Shown: piece by piece, positions 43,996 to 56,900 of the stretch
How positions within the stretch are numbered: position 1 is the stretch's first letter
Layout of the letters: each line of letters begins with the position of its first letter
Assembly (NCBI RefSeq): GCF_000091045.1
Contig: NC_006686.1
Location: 77,501 to 141,500 of the forward strand
DNA length: 64,000 bases
Direction of reading: 5' to 3'
Source of the DNA: Cryptococcus deneoformans JEC21
Lineage: Eukaryota > Basidiomycota > Tremellomycetes > Tremellales > Cryptococcaceae
Program-made: the position numbers and the translations under genes
The notes under the pieces: model-generated
Databases searched by the model: none
What the model was told of the DNA's origin: nothing
Seen by the model: only the letters and a program-made list of their open reading frames with translations

Positions 43996-44793
43996 CTATC
44001 CTTTCCATCGCCCCTTCCATACATCAATTCCCTCCCAATCTTCCCTACTCCACCCCCACCGTTCTACATCTCTCGCTACTCTTCTAACGGCAATTTTCTT
44101 GAGCTCGAAACCTTTTTGGCGACCGATTTCCAGTGCGCGGGAGATGAACACTGGGTCTCGGGCTTCGAGGGCGATATATATAGGTGGACGTTTTTCTTTC
44201 TCTTTTTCCTCTTTTGGTGGCGAAGGTGGTGATTTAGAATTGGAGGATAGATAGATGAGAGTGTCCCACAGAGGTTCGAGGATTTGTGGAGCATAGAATG
44301 TATCTGTCATGACCACCATATCCCATCCTTCTGCCACCCATTCCAGCTCTTTTACACTCTTTTCGCCCTGCTGTAATCGGCTAATATCCGTCCAGTCCAG
44401 TTTTCTCGCATAAACGTTGCAAGGTAATCTCGATCGAACGAGCCGATCCTTCCCAGTTTCGAGGTTGGGTGCTAAAACAGACGAGAAAACGGGCTCGATA
44501 TCTGTTGAAGTCACCTGATATCCCAGGGACGCCAGGACAAGGGATGTATACCCTATACCCGCACCTAGCTCTATCACTCTGAGGGCCTTTTCCGACATGG
44601 ATGAGGGCAATGAAGAGAGGTAAGAGGAGAGGACTTGGGCCGAGAGCCAAAGTGTTGTTCCCGTTGTTCCGATGCTAGTGCTGCCTGACGAGGAAATCTG
44701 TTTGAGAGGCAATATGACCGAGGGATCTTGTGGGAGAGGGTGGAAGAGGAGTTCGAGGTGCTTGGTATGACTGGCTGGGAGAGGCATGGCCAT
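43996..44793 (-). CDS. Class I SAM-dependent protein lysine methyltransferase-like protein
   Basis: A single exon of 265 residues. SAM-binding motif I is ELGAGIGYTSLVLASLG, followed by TSTDIEPV (acidic residue contacting the ribose), LDWTD and the post-II motif MVVMTDTFYAP, all in order. This is the METTL21/EFM family that methylates lysines on translation factors and chaperones. The open frame extends upstream to 45057, but that part runs into the divergent gene. The ATG encoding MAMPLPASHTKH fits the family length. It is transcribed divergently from the Pex30-like gene, with only 157 bases between start codons. Confidence 0.82.
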   Translation of the reverse strand: MAMPLPASHTKHLELLFHPLPQDPSVILPLKQISSSGSTSIGTTGTTLWLSAQVLSSYLSSLPSSMSEKALRVIELGAGIGYTSLVLASLGYQVTSTDIEPVFSSVLAPNLETGKDRLVRSRLPCNVYARKLDWTDISRLQQGEKSVKELEWVAEGWDMVVMTDTFYAPQILEPLWDTLIYLSSNSKSPPSPPKEEKEKEKRPPIYIALEARDPVFISRALEIGRQKGFELKKIAVRRVARDVERWGWSREDWEGIDVWKGRWKG

Positions 44794-44950
44794 GGTGCTG
44801 TTGACAGGATTCACTATGTGTTTTTGTTGAAACAAAAAAATCGGTCGCGAGACCATCAGTGATGACGACGGCGGTTCGGCGGATGGCCACGACCGCTTTG
44901 GAGATGACGAAAACGACCATTTCGACTTTCTTTGACACCATATCAGCACA

Positions 44951-46781
44951 ATGTCGGTCCCTTCATACATCGCCTTGAGCCTCCCGCCGAGTGCCATCCA
45001 CATCCCCTCACCTTCCGCTACCAACATCTCCGCTTCTGCAACCTCTAGCAATGCCAAACCTCACCTTCCATTTCCGCCCTCGTCGGCACCTCGAGGAAAG
45101 CCAACAGGCTCAACGCTAGGGATGTCGCTCCCGTCCTTATCCACCAACGTGTCCGACATGCTGCTATCATCTTTGTTGCCTCCCAACCTGCCAAAACTGC
45201 CGTCTGGAGGTGCAAGAGGTATCGACGGAGGTGGACCGAGACAGCTCACGACGCAGAGAGAAGGGCTGACTGTACCGTTACTGAGCAACAACTTTCGGCG
45301 TTTCGTGACAAGGGTGGGTCTGATCAGTCGCATATAGAGCTATACTCAATCCTATTATAGGTTGGACCGGTATTCTGGCTTCAGGACCGGATAGAAGAGG
45401 TGCTTTACTGGAGGAAACCGGTGTGGACATGGGGATGGATGTTGACATGGGTGTTCATCTGTACGTCTTGACAGTCTATGGCCATAGCTGACATTAAGCA
45501 GGCTTCCAACCTCGGGTACTGCTTTTATTGCCTTCTCTCGCTCTCATCGTCCTCCTTTTACACATCCACGAACGCACCCATCCAGTACCATCTCTCATCG
45601 GGATAATATCACCACCACCTCTAGCTACTGCTCGGGTGCACCCTGAGTCCAGCACTGGCGATTCGAGTCCGGATAGGTCCTATACGGCGACTACTACAAG
45701 AGACGAATCGGGAGAGACGGTGGGCGTGCCGGTTGTGCCACCTAAAGAGGCCGAGAGCGGAGTGGATTATTTCATGAACATTCAGGCTATCCAAAATCTT
45801 ATGGGTTTGGTGTAAGTCCCTCGAGGCAACAATGCGAAATACTGCTGACAGGCTCATAGGTCTGATGCATATGACTATCTCGCTCCCATATTGAGCAACC
45901 TGCAATCCCCCAACACTTCGTCCCCAACATGCTTCCCGCTCACCCATACTCACATCATCCTACTTCTCCTCCCTCCCACATTATTCCTCCCTCTCGTTCC
46001 ATCTTGGCTTATCCCATACGTCATCCTCCCACTCGGTCTCCTTCCGCCTCTCGGCTTCCATCCCAACTTAACCCCTTGGCTCCTCTCCCTCCCTCGACAT
46101 CCGTCAATCCGCAAAACTAAATCAGTGCTCGAAAAATGGATCCTCACCGACAAGCTCCCCGACAAATACAGCGGCCACAAGATCTCACAAGTATATGTAT
46201 GGGAAAACGAGAGACTCGATCCGAAACTGGCTTCATCCTCCTCATCATTTACCGGCCCGATCCCAACGACGAGCTGGTCTGCTCGGTTCCTCCGACAAGG
46301 GGACCGACGAGCATGGATCAAGATCTCTGATGTGGCAGAGGGTGAGGAGTGTCTGTGGAAAAGCGTGGATGACACAGGTCTGCCTAACGGGGATGATGAG
46401 AGTGAAGTCGAAGCAAAAGTGTTGGCGCTCAAAGATGGGTGGGAGTGGTTACCAGAAGATTGGAAAGTGGACGTCAATGGTTTATGGAGTGAGAATGGTG
46501 TTGACGAGGGTGAGCCACTCTACAATTATATTTTCCATGTCCCAATCCTATCGCTAATGATGCGCGATATAGAGGGCTGGCTATACACTGATGACTCTTG
46601 GCAAAATCCTTCCCCAACACCTTACACGGAGCCTGACCTGCCAGCGAACTCTGCGTCTATCCCAGGACAATTGGTGCAATCGGTGCAAACAGGGAAGGAG
46701 AAAGATATGCCCGGACTGGGTTTGAGGAGGGTCACCAGACGGAGGAGATGGTGGAAGAGGGTTTATAAAGTGGATAGCTAA
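44951..46781 (+). CDS. Pex30-like peroxin with dysferlin domain
   Basis: Five exons (44951-45313, 45361-45460, 45502-45811, 45860-46509, 46573-46781) give 543 residues. A Ser/Pro-rich N-terminus leads to paired hydrophobic hairpins: VLLLLPSLALIVLLLHI and, after SDAYDYLAPIL, a long Pro/Leu segment. The C-terminal half has the dysferlin pair, WEWLPEDWKVDV (first) and EGWLYTDDSW with RRWWKRVYK (second). Pex30/Pex24-family proteins are reticulon-like ER membrane shapers that control peroxisome number and lipid-droplet sites. Neighbour methyltransferase shares the promoter region. Confidence 0.85.
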
Positions 46782-46982
46782 GTTGTATATTCTCATGGAC
46801 GATTGCTTTGCTTTTATGATGTATCTTGATTTGCGTCCAAGTCTATGCGGTCGCGACGTGAAGCTGCAAAAGTTGTTCGGGTGAAGAGAAGGGGGCAACT
46901 TGCAATTCTGAAATGAAGGTTTACGCATCATATCGTAGCATTACAAAGATATTGATTGACTTTTCACGATCTTGAGCTCCCG

Positions 46983-47621
46983 CTAAGCCAAAAGGAGAGC
47001 ATATCGAACGGTCATGAGTAATGAAAGAGTCACCACTAACAGAACCATCAATCATCAACATCTGGGATCATCAACAACAAGGGTAGAGAGAGGAAGAGAG
47101 AGGAAGAGAAGGGTAACCGCTCACCAAGACCGGCAGGCATAAACTTTCTCGTCTTGTACAACCTCCACGACATCAATGTTAAGAGTACGGCGGAAACACC
47201 TGTTCCAAATCGTGGTGTTAGCCCACGATTTTTAGTATTTGTACTTTGCACTTATACTGTAGTAGCAGACGGCAAAAGGACGTACTGAGGGACGGAATAA
47301 CGTCGAGTGGGTCCTTGGATACTCTCTACAGAATCAATCGCCAACGATCAGCCCGCTGTTACCCCTCACCTTATTGTTACAAGCGAAAAGTACCACGTAC
47401 GTTAGCACCGTAGGCAGCTGCTATTCCGGACCCGACACCAGCACTGTGATACGTAAACCAATAAGCGCTTCGTTGCAATATGCGGAGCAGCTTCATCGAA
47501 ATCAGGGTCCAGAGACGTACACGGCAGAGATCACGGAACCCTTTCGAATCCCACCCATTACGCCGCCGATGGTCAAGAGAGAGGCGTAGGCGTAGCCAAG
47601 GTAATCCGAAGAGCTTGCCAT
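46983..47621 (-). CDS. TMEM14-family small membrane protein
   Basis: Five exons (47521-47621, 47401-47443, 47286-47325, 47125-47199, 46983-47035) splice to 103 residues, the normal TMEM14 length. Start MASSSDYLGYAYASLLTIGG with a Gly-rich first helix and GGIRKGSVISAVAGVGSG. It then has SVSAVLLTLMSWRLYKTRKF and a final helix VVTLSLLMTVRYALLLA. Animal TMEM14C acts in mitochondrial porphyrin import for heme synthesis; yeast-type members are poorly known. Four of five exons are under 80 bases, so the gene is easily missed. Confidence 0.85.
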
Positions 47622-48039
47622 TATGTTGTGTATACCGGGGAAAGGAGTCTTTTTGTCGGATTATGTTAATGGACACTGGTAGCTGCTTCTCAAGCTGCCG
47701 AAGCCGTTATAAGTAGGAGGAGATAGGAAACTGGCACAATAATAGATCAAAGCGTCGGGATTCATAACTTATGAACGAAGTTCGAGTGCAGTGATCGGTC
47801 TTCGTAAGAGCGGCAAAAAATCATGATATCATATCGATTCGAAAACGATGATTCTGGAACTACTTACAACAACGGCGTGAACCTCACAGAATATTCCATC
47901 TATACCAGCAGCTGCAGCTCAAAACATCGATAGCAAAAGAATTTCCGAACCTATCACAATAAAAAATTTATTATAAATCTTGTATATATACGAATAAAAA
48001 AAAAACAGCGAATGCCCAAAGTGGTATAGTGCAAAATTC
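47622..48039. other. Intergenic region
   Basis: Promoter side of the TMEM14 gene and 3' flank of the next minus-strand MFS gene. AT-rich near 47960-48010; nothing else seen. Confidence 0.3.
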
Positions 48040-50241
48040 TTAGGCCCTGCCTTCTTCATCCTCTGCACTGCCTCTTGCCCCTTCCTCACTCCGTTCATTC
48101 ACACCGTTCACCCCTGCTTCTTCATCCTTCTTTGCCTGCTGAGCAGCCCTTGCATCGGCAATACCCTTTTCCTCCTCTTCTTTTGTCGCCATCTTATCGT
48201 TCTTCATCACGAGCGCACCGACAAGCGCGATGATAGACAAGGGCAATCCGATGATGAACACTTGGGAGAGGGTCTTGGTGTATGCTCTCAACACGGGTTC
48301 ACGGAGATCTTCGGGAACAGAAGTCCAGACGGCGGTGGCATCGTTGACGACGGCGGAAATGATTTCCTCGCTTATACCGGGAACCATGGATTTGAGGTGG
48401 CGCTGGATCATGTTTTCGAATACGCTACCGGACATGGAGAGGGCAACAATTCGGCCGGCGAAGCCAGCTTAGAAAGGATGTTAATGATGGAAAGTATGAA
48501 GAAGTATAAAAATGACTCACTGAACACGACCAAACCGGTACCGAGAGAAATCAACCAAGGCTCCTTCTTCAGATCGTGTTGAACAGCAACCATGACATTC
48601 TGCAAGCAACATCCAATACCAACTGCAAGGATAACCTGGTAGCCATATAAGTTGGCGATAGGAGTAGAATAGTCGGTACTATAGAAAAGACCGGAAGCGA
48701 TCGCGAGGAAGACAGGACCAACGCAAATAACGGGCTTGAATCGGCCGATTCTAGGGATAATTCGCGAAGTAAGGATAAGGATAAAGACTTGGACGAGAAT
48801 GAGAGGGAGAAGCTTGACACCGGCAGAAGTGGCAGAAGTTCCATGAACGGCTTGGAAAGTGAGACTAAGGATTGTTAATGAGGTCGCAATAAAGAAGAAA
48901 ATTACTCACGAGAGGTAATAGACAAGGATCATGAAGATACCAAAGACACAAAAGGAGACAATGGCCGCACCACTACGACAGTCGATTAGTCACTTATCCC
49001 AACGGAGGTGAAAGGTGGCTCACGCAACAGTCCTTCGCTTAAACAACCTGATCCTGAAATAGGAGATGCTCTCCTTGATGAAATACTCGTAGACACAGAA
49101 GGCGATGGGGAGGACACCAGCAAACACCAAAGTAACGATAACAGACGCGGAATCCCAGCTCCGCGTGACGCCACCCCATTGAGTAGCAAGGATGAAGCAA
49201 ACAGCCCAAGCCATGGAAAGGACGACACCAACCCAGTCACACATGAGCAATTGCTTGAGCATGGCTTTGGAGTAGCCCTTGTAAGAACTTTCACGACCAA
49301 GGGGGGGTCTGCTGGGCTGGAAGAAGAGGAGACAGCCGATGGCGACACCACCGAGAGGCAGGTTGATATAGAAACACCATCGCCAGCTGACATGGTCTGA
49401 AAAGGCACCGCCGATAAGAGGACCAATGACTGAAGCGATGGCAAAACTAAAAAAAAAAAGCATGAGCACGATAATCACTGGAAATACAAGCAATACTCAC
49501 CAGACACCGAACAGAGCAAAATACTGCGCCCTCGAATGCAAAGGCGTCAATTCAGCGATGATGACCATACCGCCACTAAAGATACCAGCCGCACCGGCAC
49601 CTGCCAAAGCTCGACCAAAAATCAAAACGTTCATATTGGGAGCGACACCACAGGCCAATGAACCCATTTCGAAGATAAAGACAGCAAAGACGATGACGTG
49701 CTTAGAGGGAAAAATGTTCATCAGTTGGGAATAGAGCAGGTTGAATGATAAGAGTGTGAGGCTGTGGAACGTTAGTTTGAATGTTGAGTAAGCAAGTAAA
49801 ACGCTTACAAGAACCCAGAGGTGAGCCATGACAGTTGGGTAAGAGAATTGAACTCGGCAGTAATTTTGGGAATGGCAGTAGCGACGATAAGTTGGTCTGC
49901 AATGGTGTCAATAAATTTGTCGAATCGAAAGACATTGAGCCACACCTACCTAATGCAAACAAAAAGACGGAAATCATAAGACTTCCAAAGATAGCCATAA
50001 ACCTCCATTTAGGGATCTCTAATGGAGCAGTAAAACCAGAATGGCCCTTTGGAGGAGTCTGGCCTCCAGTTCCTTGGACACTTGATTGATCGTCCGGTGT
50101 ATTAGCCACGGCGGACGAAGGAATGGCGGCACTGGCGGTTGGTAATGGATCTTCTTCCACACTAAACCTCTTTTCGCGGTCACCGTCTACGCTGATTGTA
50201 GTGGTTGGGGATACCATTGCAGAATGCTCTGAGAGCGCCAT
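48040..50241 (-). CDS. MFS multidrug transporter (14-helix DHA2 type)
   Basis: Seven exons (49950-50241, 49809-49896, 49501-49761, 49024-49446, 48910-48972, 48521-48864, 48040-48467) give 632 residues. The first exon encodes a hydrophilic head and helix 1. [18 protein letters not shown] and SWLTSGF follow, the classic start of fungal 14-TM drug exporters. Then [35 protein letters not shown] and [10 protein letters not shown] are all in the expected order. The C-terminus is charged ([18 protein letters not shown]). Likely plasma-membrane export of xenobiotics or a metabolite; substrate unknown. This is a different subfamily from the other two MFS genes here. Confidence 0.9.
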
Positions 50242-51259
50242 TGAGAATAGATTTTCAAGCGGCAAGATGGTGATGAAGGATAAACTGGAGCCATGGATGT
50301 TGCTTTATACTGTGGAAGTGTTCCTGCCGTGGCTTGGTCAGTCGCCCCGGCTTATTTTTTTCGAGAGTTGGCCGAAGCCCGAAGCATTATCTATGACTAC
50401 TTTATTAGTGTTAATTATGCTATAAAATTCCCGAATGGGGAATTCCGCTCTTGTAGCTTGCGTTTCAACTCGGCGGTCGGTCTCCGACTTCTACCTTTGT
50501 GCACAAACTAGAAATTTGACATAACGAAAGGTTCCGGCGGGAGTCTCGCTCTATTTAGCCTCCTTCGGGGTGGAAATATGGCATATGTTCAATGAATGCA
50601 TATGTTCAATGGATGTATATGCTGCTGGGCATTCTCTATTAATCTTCATGATCAGTGTGCAAACGACACGGTCAAGTGACTGAACGAAGTAGATTAGAAA
50701 CGACTACGAATGCCTACTACCAGTTGCTTGTCTTATCGATAACAATAGCTTATATATCTGTCGTCATAGCCTCGCTCAGATCATGAATTTCTGATACATG
50801 GAATTCGCTTCTTCGTCTTCGCATGTCTCTTTATCACTAAACATTATGCTTCTCTCAAAGCCATAGCTCGACGTCTAACCTGTTCACAACCTATATCAAC
50901 TAATTGTTGGGTGAGACAGCCATAATTGCATATTTTACGGGTTGTGAGCACCTCGGGTTTCGTTTCGCCACAAGCGCACGCATGGGCCAATGAACGCCTT
51001 CCGCATGCACCTATACTGGTTTTGAGCGGTGTTTGATGGTAACAAAATACGTCCAATAGGCTTAATTACACCCTTGATAAACACTAATAATCATGCCACA
51101 CAAAAAAGACAGCCAGAAAAAAACATAAATTCGAAACGAAATGAAATGAGAAGTCACTTCGGGTTTAATAATCTATCCAGAGACCTATCGATACGTACAT
51201 ATCATATATTTGTGATCTTTATTTACAGTATCTATCACGGGCGGCCAAGAATCCATCTA
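50242..51259. promoter_or_regulatory. 1-kb region between two MFS genes
   Basis: Promoter of the 48040-50241 gene and 3' flank of the next. It contains a 17-base direct repeat at 50582-50615. Otherwise AT-rich and without a gene. Confidence 0.35.
50582..50615 (+). repeat. Tandem 17-base repeat, two copies
   Basis: CATATGTTCAATGAATG is followed directly by CATATGTTCAATGGATG (one mismatch). It lies about 340 bases before the start of the MFS gene and could be a slippage product or a factor site. Confidence 0.7.
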
Positions 51260-53465
51260 TCAGTGCTCCGCCTTCTTTCTCTCATCATCTAAACGCTTGC
51301 CTTCAGTAGGCATCCTAACAAAAAGCCCGACAACAATAACAGCCATCGCCGCCAATGCTGTCCCAAAATAGAATGATACTCGATAGCCATACAATAAATC
51401 TGATTGGGAAAGGTTTTCGGGACCACGAACATAGCGTTCAACAGTCCCAGTCAATCCAAGTCCTATCGAATTACTATTGAAGATAAACATCGCATCAAAA
51501 TAAATTGCGAGAGCGACATACGAGTAGTTGGTAATCATACTGACTAGGCCTGCTGCGATCCCTTGAAATTCAACGTCTACCGAGTTACTGACGATCAACT
51601 GACCAGTCGCGAAGCTTAAATCTACCCATTATCGTCAATGCATGCGACTGTCACCGGGACAAAAATGACATACCAGGGCCAAATACTCCTATAAGGATAC
51701 TGAAGAACGTATTTCCCCAATAGGTACCGTCCACAGGAGCTGTCGCAGCGAGGATATTACCGATCATGAACGCACACATAGCGATAAAAAAGATGACATG
51801 CCCGGGCAGGCGATGGATGAGGAAAGGTACGGACAAAGCCGCTGTTACACCCCCAAAGACAAACGGGGTTGTTTGGGCCGTCATTGTCAAGGGTAGGGTA
51901 TAGCCCCGGATGTCATGGATGCTACAAAGCTTTAGTTCGATATCATAAAGGCCAAAGTAATGTCGTACTTACAACAAAGTAGTATACAGCAGAAAAGTAC
52001 CAAAGCTCATCCAGCCCAGCCATAATGAGAGATATACCAACAGATTCTTCCTGGTCAGAATCTCAAGCGGAACCAGGGCTTTTCTCCCTATACGCCTCTC
52101 CCATAAAAAGAACGCGACAAAAGTGACGATTGATACAATCAGCAAGACATACACATACACAGTTTCCCAGCCGACCACCGAAGCTTGATTCCAACAAAAG
52201 TTAAATAACCCCAGGGCAAGCGCCAGGAGTACCGCACCGGGTATGTCAAAATGACGTTCAGACCGAGGGGGAAGGTTTTGGTCAGGAGGAAGAATGTACA
52301 GCCCGATGGCGAGGAAAGCGGCTATGAATATCGCACTTGTCGGAGTTGTTTCAGAGAACAGAATTCTATCTCTTGGAAGATGACTCACACAAACCACCAT
52401 ATCCACCGCACGTCGACAAACTGTGCAAAGAGAGAAGCCACACCGCCGGATATACACCACCCTGCAGGTGCAAGTGCACCGAGGATAGCGAAAGTAACGT
52501 TGCGAACTTTGCCAGGAGGGTAGGTCCTCCCCAGGATTGCGAGGGCATTGGGTACTTTGTCCAAAGGTTATTCACTGAATGCCATGTTGCCAGGAAGATA
52601 AAACTCACAGCACATGGCAGAGCCAACACCTGTCAGAGCTCGGCAGATATCAAATGGGATGGGACTCTTGCAGAAGCCCGTGCCAATGTTTGCGGACATC
52701 AGGACAATGAAGCCAAGCACCCATATGAGTTTCGGACCACTGTGAAGTGTGAGCGGCTTGCCCGTGATCAATCGTTGTACTCACTATAAGTCACCTAGCC
52801 TACCAGAAGCAACAAGGAACATTCCGATAGTCAACCTATCCAATGTTAGCAGTCCCACGCTATGCTCAGGAAGGGACCTACCCATAGCTCGCAACCATCC
52901 AATTCAACTGGCCATTGTCAGTCGTCCCTAGATAGTCACCAATATAATGAAGCGGAATCATAACCATTCCCAGCTGTCCCTGGACAATCAATTGGGTAGT
53001 GCAGCAACATGTGATGAAGCAGAATCTGACGAATGAGGATTGGCCTTCGATCCATTGAACAGCCTCTCTTTCCGGCTCAGGACCCAATTCGATATCGTCC
53101 CCTTGAGGCCGAGACAGTTGACAGTGCAAGATGTCCGAAGATGCCTGCCTGTCATGCTCTGGGGTCGACGGCTGCTCCTGCTCATACGCACCCAAAAACT
53201 GTGGGCCAGTATCCTCCTCGATCCTATGCTCTCTCATATCTCCTGAAGATTTCTGATGGTACGAAAAGAACTTTTCGGTTTTCGGTGAAACTGTCCCCGA
53301 CTTATCGCACAGCGTCTGCTCAGATTCAACTCGTTTGTATTGGTCCACATTCGCAGTTTCCGTCGCAGAATCGACGGTATCTTGGCGTGGTTCATTTTGA
53401 GTGATCGGTGATTGGATCATTGGTGGTGGGGAAGCTGACGATGATCTCGTCTCGCGTACATTCAT
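51260..53465 (-). CDS. MFS drug/toxin transporter, DHA2-like (copy 2)
   Basis: Eight exons (52882-53465, 52785-52835, 52609-52739, 52389-52554, 51973-52335, 51674-51921, 51522-51621, 51260-51473) close in frame to 618 residues. A hydrophilic head of about 150 residues is followed by segments that track copy 1 closely: LIVQGQLGMVMIPLH, MFLVASGRLGDLYGPKL, NALAILGRTYPPGKVRN, HDIRGYTLPLTMTAQ and DLSFATGQLIVSN. Five introns sit at the same positions and phases as in copy 1. Two are present only here (inside GDLY-GPK and WWFV-AIF), and the copy 1 intron after LLPA is absent. Substrate unknown. The copies lie about 12 kb apart on opposite strands. Confidence 0.88.
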
Positions 53466-53930
53466 GGTGTAGGTAGTGGAAATAAGTGAGACGTAACTGC
53501 ACAAATGAGATTCAAAGGGGTCTGCCATGCATGGTGGCAATACAAGGCTTTTATATGTGAAAAGGGGGGAAAAGCAGTGAGAAAGCAAGTTGAGTAGAGG
53601 GTTTGAAGAGAGATGAGAAATCGAGATCCAGTGGAGTCATAAATAAGAAAAAGTTTCTGATAATCGGTAAAAATAGCCCCAAGCCCCAGGGCCAGAAGTT
53701 TACCTCGTATGGCTCATCAAAAACTGTGGAATCTCCGGCTTTTGGCGTTAAAAGGACATACCTATTATTATCTGGCAAAAAGTGGTTGCTTGGAGGCGCA
53801 CTTTTGTCTTAATTAACTTAAAACTCAATGACGTCGTGAAAACGATGTGATATGGAAACGATTCTAAGGTACAGATATGCAAATACATGACAAGATTTCT
53901 ATCAATTGCTGTGATATCTCCTCTTGCACA
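53466..53930. promoter_or_regulatory. Promoter region of MFS copy 2, next to the URB1 3' end
   Basis: AT-rich sequence without a gene. The minus-strand frame upstream of the MFS start (to 53588) contains an extra 41 residues that look like leader rather than protein. Confidence 0.3.
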
Positions 53931-56900
53931 TTAATTCATCCGTTCTGTCAACTGTCTCTCTCTTCGAACCCAACCTTTCAAATAATTACCCGCGTCACCC
54001 TGCTCGACGCGCCATCTCACCTCGCCCAACGCCTTCGCCAGATCATCTTTCTCACGAACATCAGTTGGCTTGACATTCAAGCCGGCAGCGAAGAGGCAGG
54101 AGATAATGTTCGGGAGCGCCGATGCCACAGGTCCGGTTGAGGACAGCCTGTCCACAAAGAGCGGCAAAAGTTCAGTAGTGGTGGTATCGACAGGAATTTG
54201 GGATACACTGTAAAGAATTTTTGATGCAACCTCCAGTTTCTCGCCGTCTGCGTCTAAGAGATTATCAGTTCTGTCCTTTTTGTATAACCGAAAAGCAGCT
54301 TACCACTTAAGACAGTTGTCAAGAATGCCTCCAACTGCTTCGTCCAGCCTCTCAGATCCTTACCCTCTTTTACTCGCTCCTTTTCAGCCGATGCAATGGC
54401 CTTGCACGCCCTTTCTGCGATTTCCAGCAGCAAATTCTTCTCCTCCTGCTCCCAAGCTTGCGCACGTTGGCCTCTAACGCCGGACTTGGAGGATATAGGA
54501 AGTGAAGCGTGGTATGCGGAGATGGTGGTCCACTGCATGTCCAACCAAACAAAGAGACCGTCACGCAGGACGAGCGATGAGGCGGCAGCAGGGATGAGAA
54601 GGATACTCGACATGGTCTAAAAAGAAGTCAATGCCTGCTTCGTGGCACCGGAAATGCAAACACACCTGCAGAATTGACCGACGGAAAACAGGATCAAGTG
54701 ATTCAATGAACAAAGTAGCCATCAACGACCATACTTTTCTTCTTCTGATGACTCTCCAATCCTATAGCGCAACGTCAGTCGATATTTCACAGGATACATC
54801 TGCACTTACTGCTTCACTTCTGACACCCTCCTTCAAGAATCTAACCATCCAACTTCTTTCCCTCTTCCACCCTTCTCCGTTGGCGTAAAGCATTCCATAA
54901 AGCAATGGGGTGTCTTCGCTGTCGAAGACAGATCTTTGTAATAGGAAGCGAGAAGACAGAGGATAAAAGAAATGAGAAGGGTTCGCAAGGGAGCGAAGGG
55001 CGTAAGCGAAAAAGAGTGTAGAGAGTACTGGTAGACGAGATGTTGACGTAGGAAGAGCATGTCGAAGAAGTCGAAGGGTGTATATGAGTTGCGCTCGTTC
55101 AAAAAAACCAGTGGTCTATGAACTTCGTTAACAACTCCTTGCTTCCTTATACAGGATGCACTCACCTCAATGAGACTCATTGTTTTGGCCAAAGCATACG
55201 AAGCTACACTTCTCACTTCTCTGTCCCTAGATGACAGTCCGCAAACAGTCAAACCTAGAACGTTGCTCCTCAATACTTCGACCCAGTCCAAACCTCTCAT
55301 GCCTTCATGCATAGAAGCAATGAAGAGTCCCATGACGAAAACAGGATCATACAATTCCTCGCCTTCCTCGGGGTCAGTTGCGATCTTGCCCCATCCACGG
55401 AGCTTTCGATGAAGAGGGTATGCTTGACAGGTTGCAAACGTCTTTTGAGGGTCCAAACTTGTCAAGGCATCCAAGGACTTGCCTCCGATACCAAGTACTC
55501 CACTCGCGTTCCAATACCTCATAACGCTGGCAAGCGAAATTTTCCTATAGCCTTCGAACAATTGCAGCATGTGCAACACTCGCCTATCCACTTCAGAAGT
55601 CGTGCCGCGGTACAGTAAAATCAGAGGTTCGATAAATGGAGGCTGACAAGACACATAGGTCGATGAGGCAAAAAGTCTATGGAGGAGACGAATAAAGTGG
55701 AGACGAATATGGGGCGGGCAAGAGCTGTTGGTGCAGCGAGTGTAGGTGGTGGAAGCGTAGATGGCTTGGAGTTGTTGTCGAAGGAAACTTGCCTATCAAA
55801 AAGATCAGCACTGATTCAACAGCCGCGCAAAGGACAGAACTTACCTTTAATTCGACACGGACAGCAAGAAGCGTGGCTAGACCTACAGCTTCAGCAATTT
55901 CTAGCCTGTCTTGAATAACAGCAGTGATGACAGGTTCGACCAACGCAACTTGCAACTGGAGTCGATCTTGGTCAACAACTTCGATTGATTGTTCTATTAT
56001 CAAACATTAGCTTCGGCCGAGTATAAGGACGATTAAACACACCGAGACTCTTCAAAGCTGTGGCACTTTCTTCATTCATGTCTTTCAGATTAGAACAGAG
56101 TCTGACAGCATATTGCAATCCCAAACCAATCAGATGACAAATGCTTTCCAGCAGCTCGATTTTCGTCCCGCATATGTGAGCAAGGCGTTCCATGAATCGC
56201 ATGAAAGTGGAGTTGAAAGAGGACAACTGAACCGTAGAGAGGATCTCAACGATCTCGTTGGATGCAGATTCAGCCAAACGGACCAATACTTCGATTGCTG
56301 CGCCCTGGACCTTTTCGTCCTGTTCGGAAGCAATCGTCTCCAAAGCGACACCACCAATGATACTGGCCTTTCCGACATCAAGCCCTAGAACAAAAAGAGC
56401 CTCAGCCACCGGCAATAACCTTCTGTCGTTTGTTAAAGCTTCGTCTTCTTGCAATGCAGAGGATGTCACCTCGGCCGCAGAAGAATTTGCCTGGATCAAT
56501 CTGACCAGTAAAGAGATGGAGTCGTTGCTAGCAAGATTGAGAAGCAGTTGGATTGTCTCGCGCTTGATTTTGAGGCTAGTCAGCTCTTCACTAGACTTCC
56601 TATCCTTTACGGCGTCGTCGACGAGTCTGATTACTGCCCCCACGACTCCCAACTCTCCCAGTTTGCCCAAATGCTCAACGGCAAATGCAGGTGACTTGGT
56701 TGATGTGATGATATCCGAGAGCAGAAGAGCATGAGAAAAAAGGACAGGGTTCTTGTAGCGGAAGAGGATTTGGGATATTTGAGATGCTTGAGAAGGCGTA
56801 AGAAATCGGACCCAGGGAGCTAATAGGCTGAGATTCTGCGAAATTGGTCAGCACATAACAAAAGACATCCATCAAGCGCAACATACTTGATCTACCTTCT

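Noticed and set aside
44794..45057. 88-residue N-terminal extension of the methyltransferase
   Set aside because: It overlaps the first exon of the divergent Pex30-like gene and has no similarity to the family; the internal ATG gives the normal length.
49008..49400. 130-codon plus-strand frame over an MFS gene
   Set aside because: It is antisense to well-conserved transporter helices.
54834..55165. Continuation of the URB1 exon past 55166 in the same frame
   Set aside because: The read-through frame loses similarity, while splicing 55116-55165 restores the conserved C-terminal pattern.
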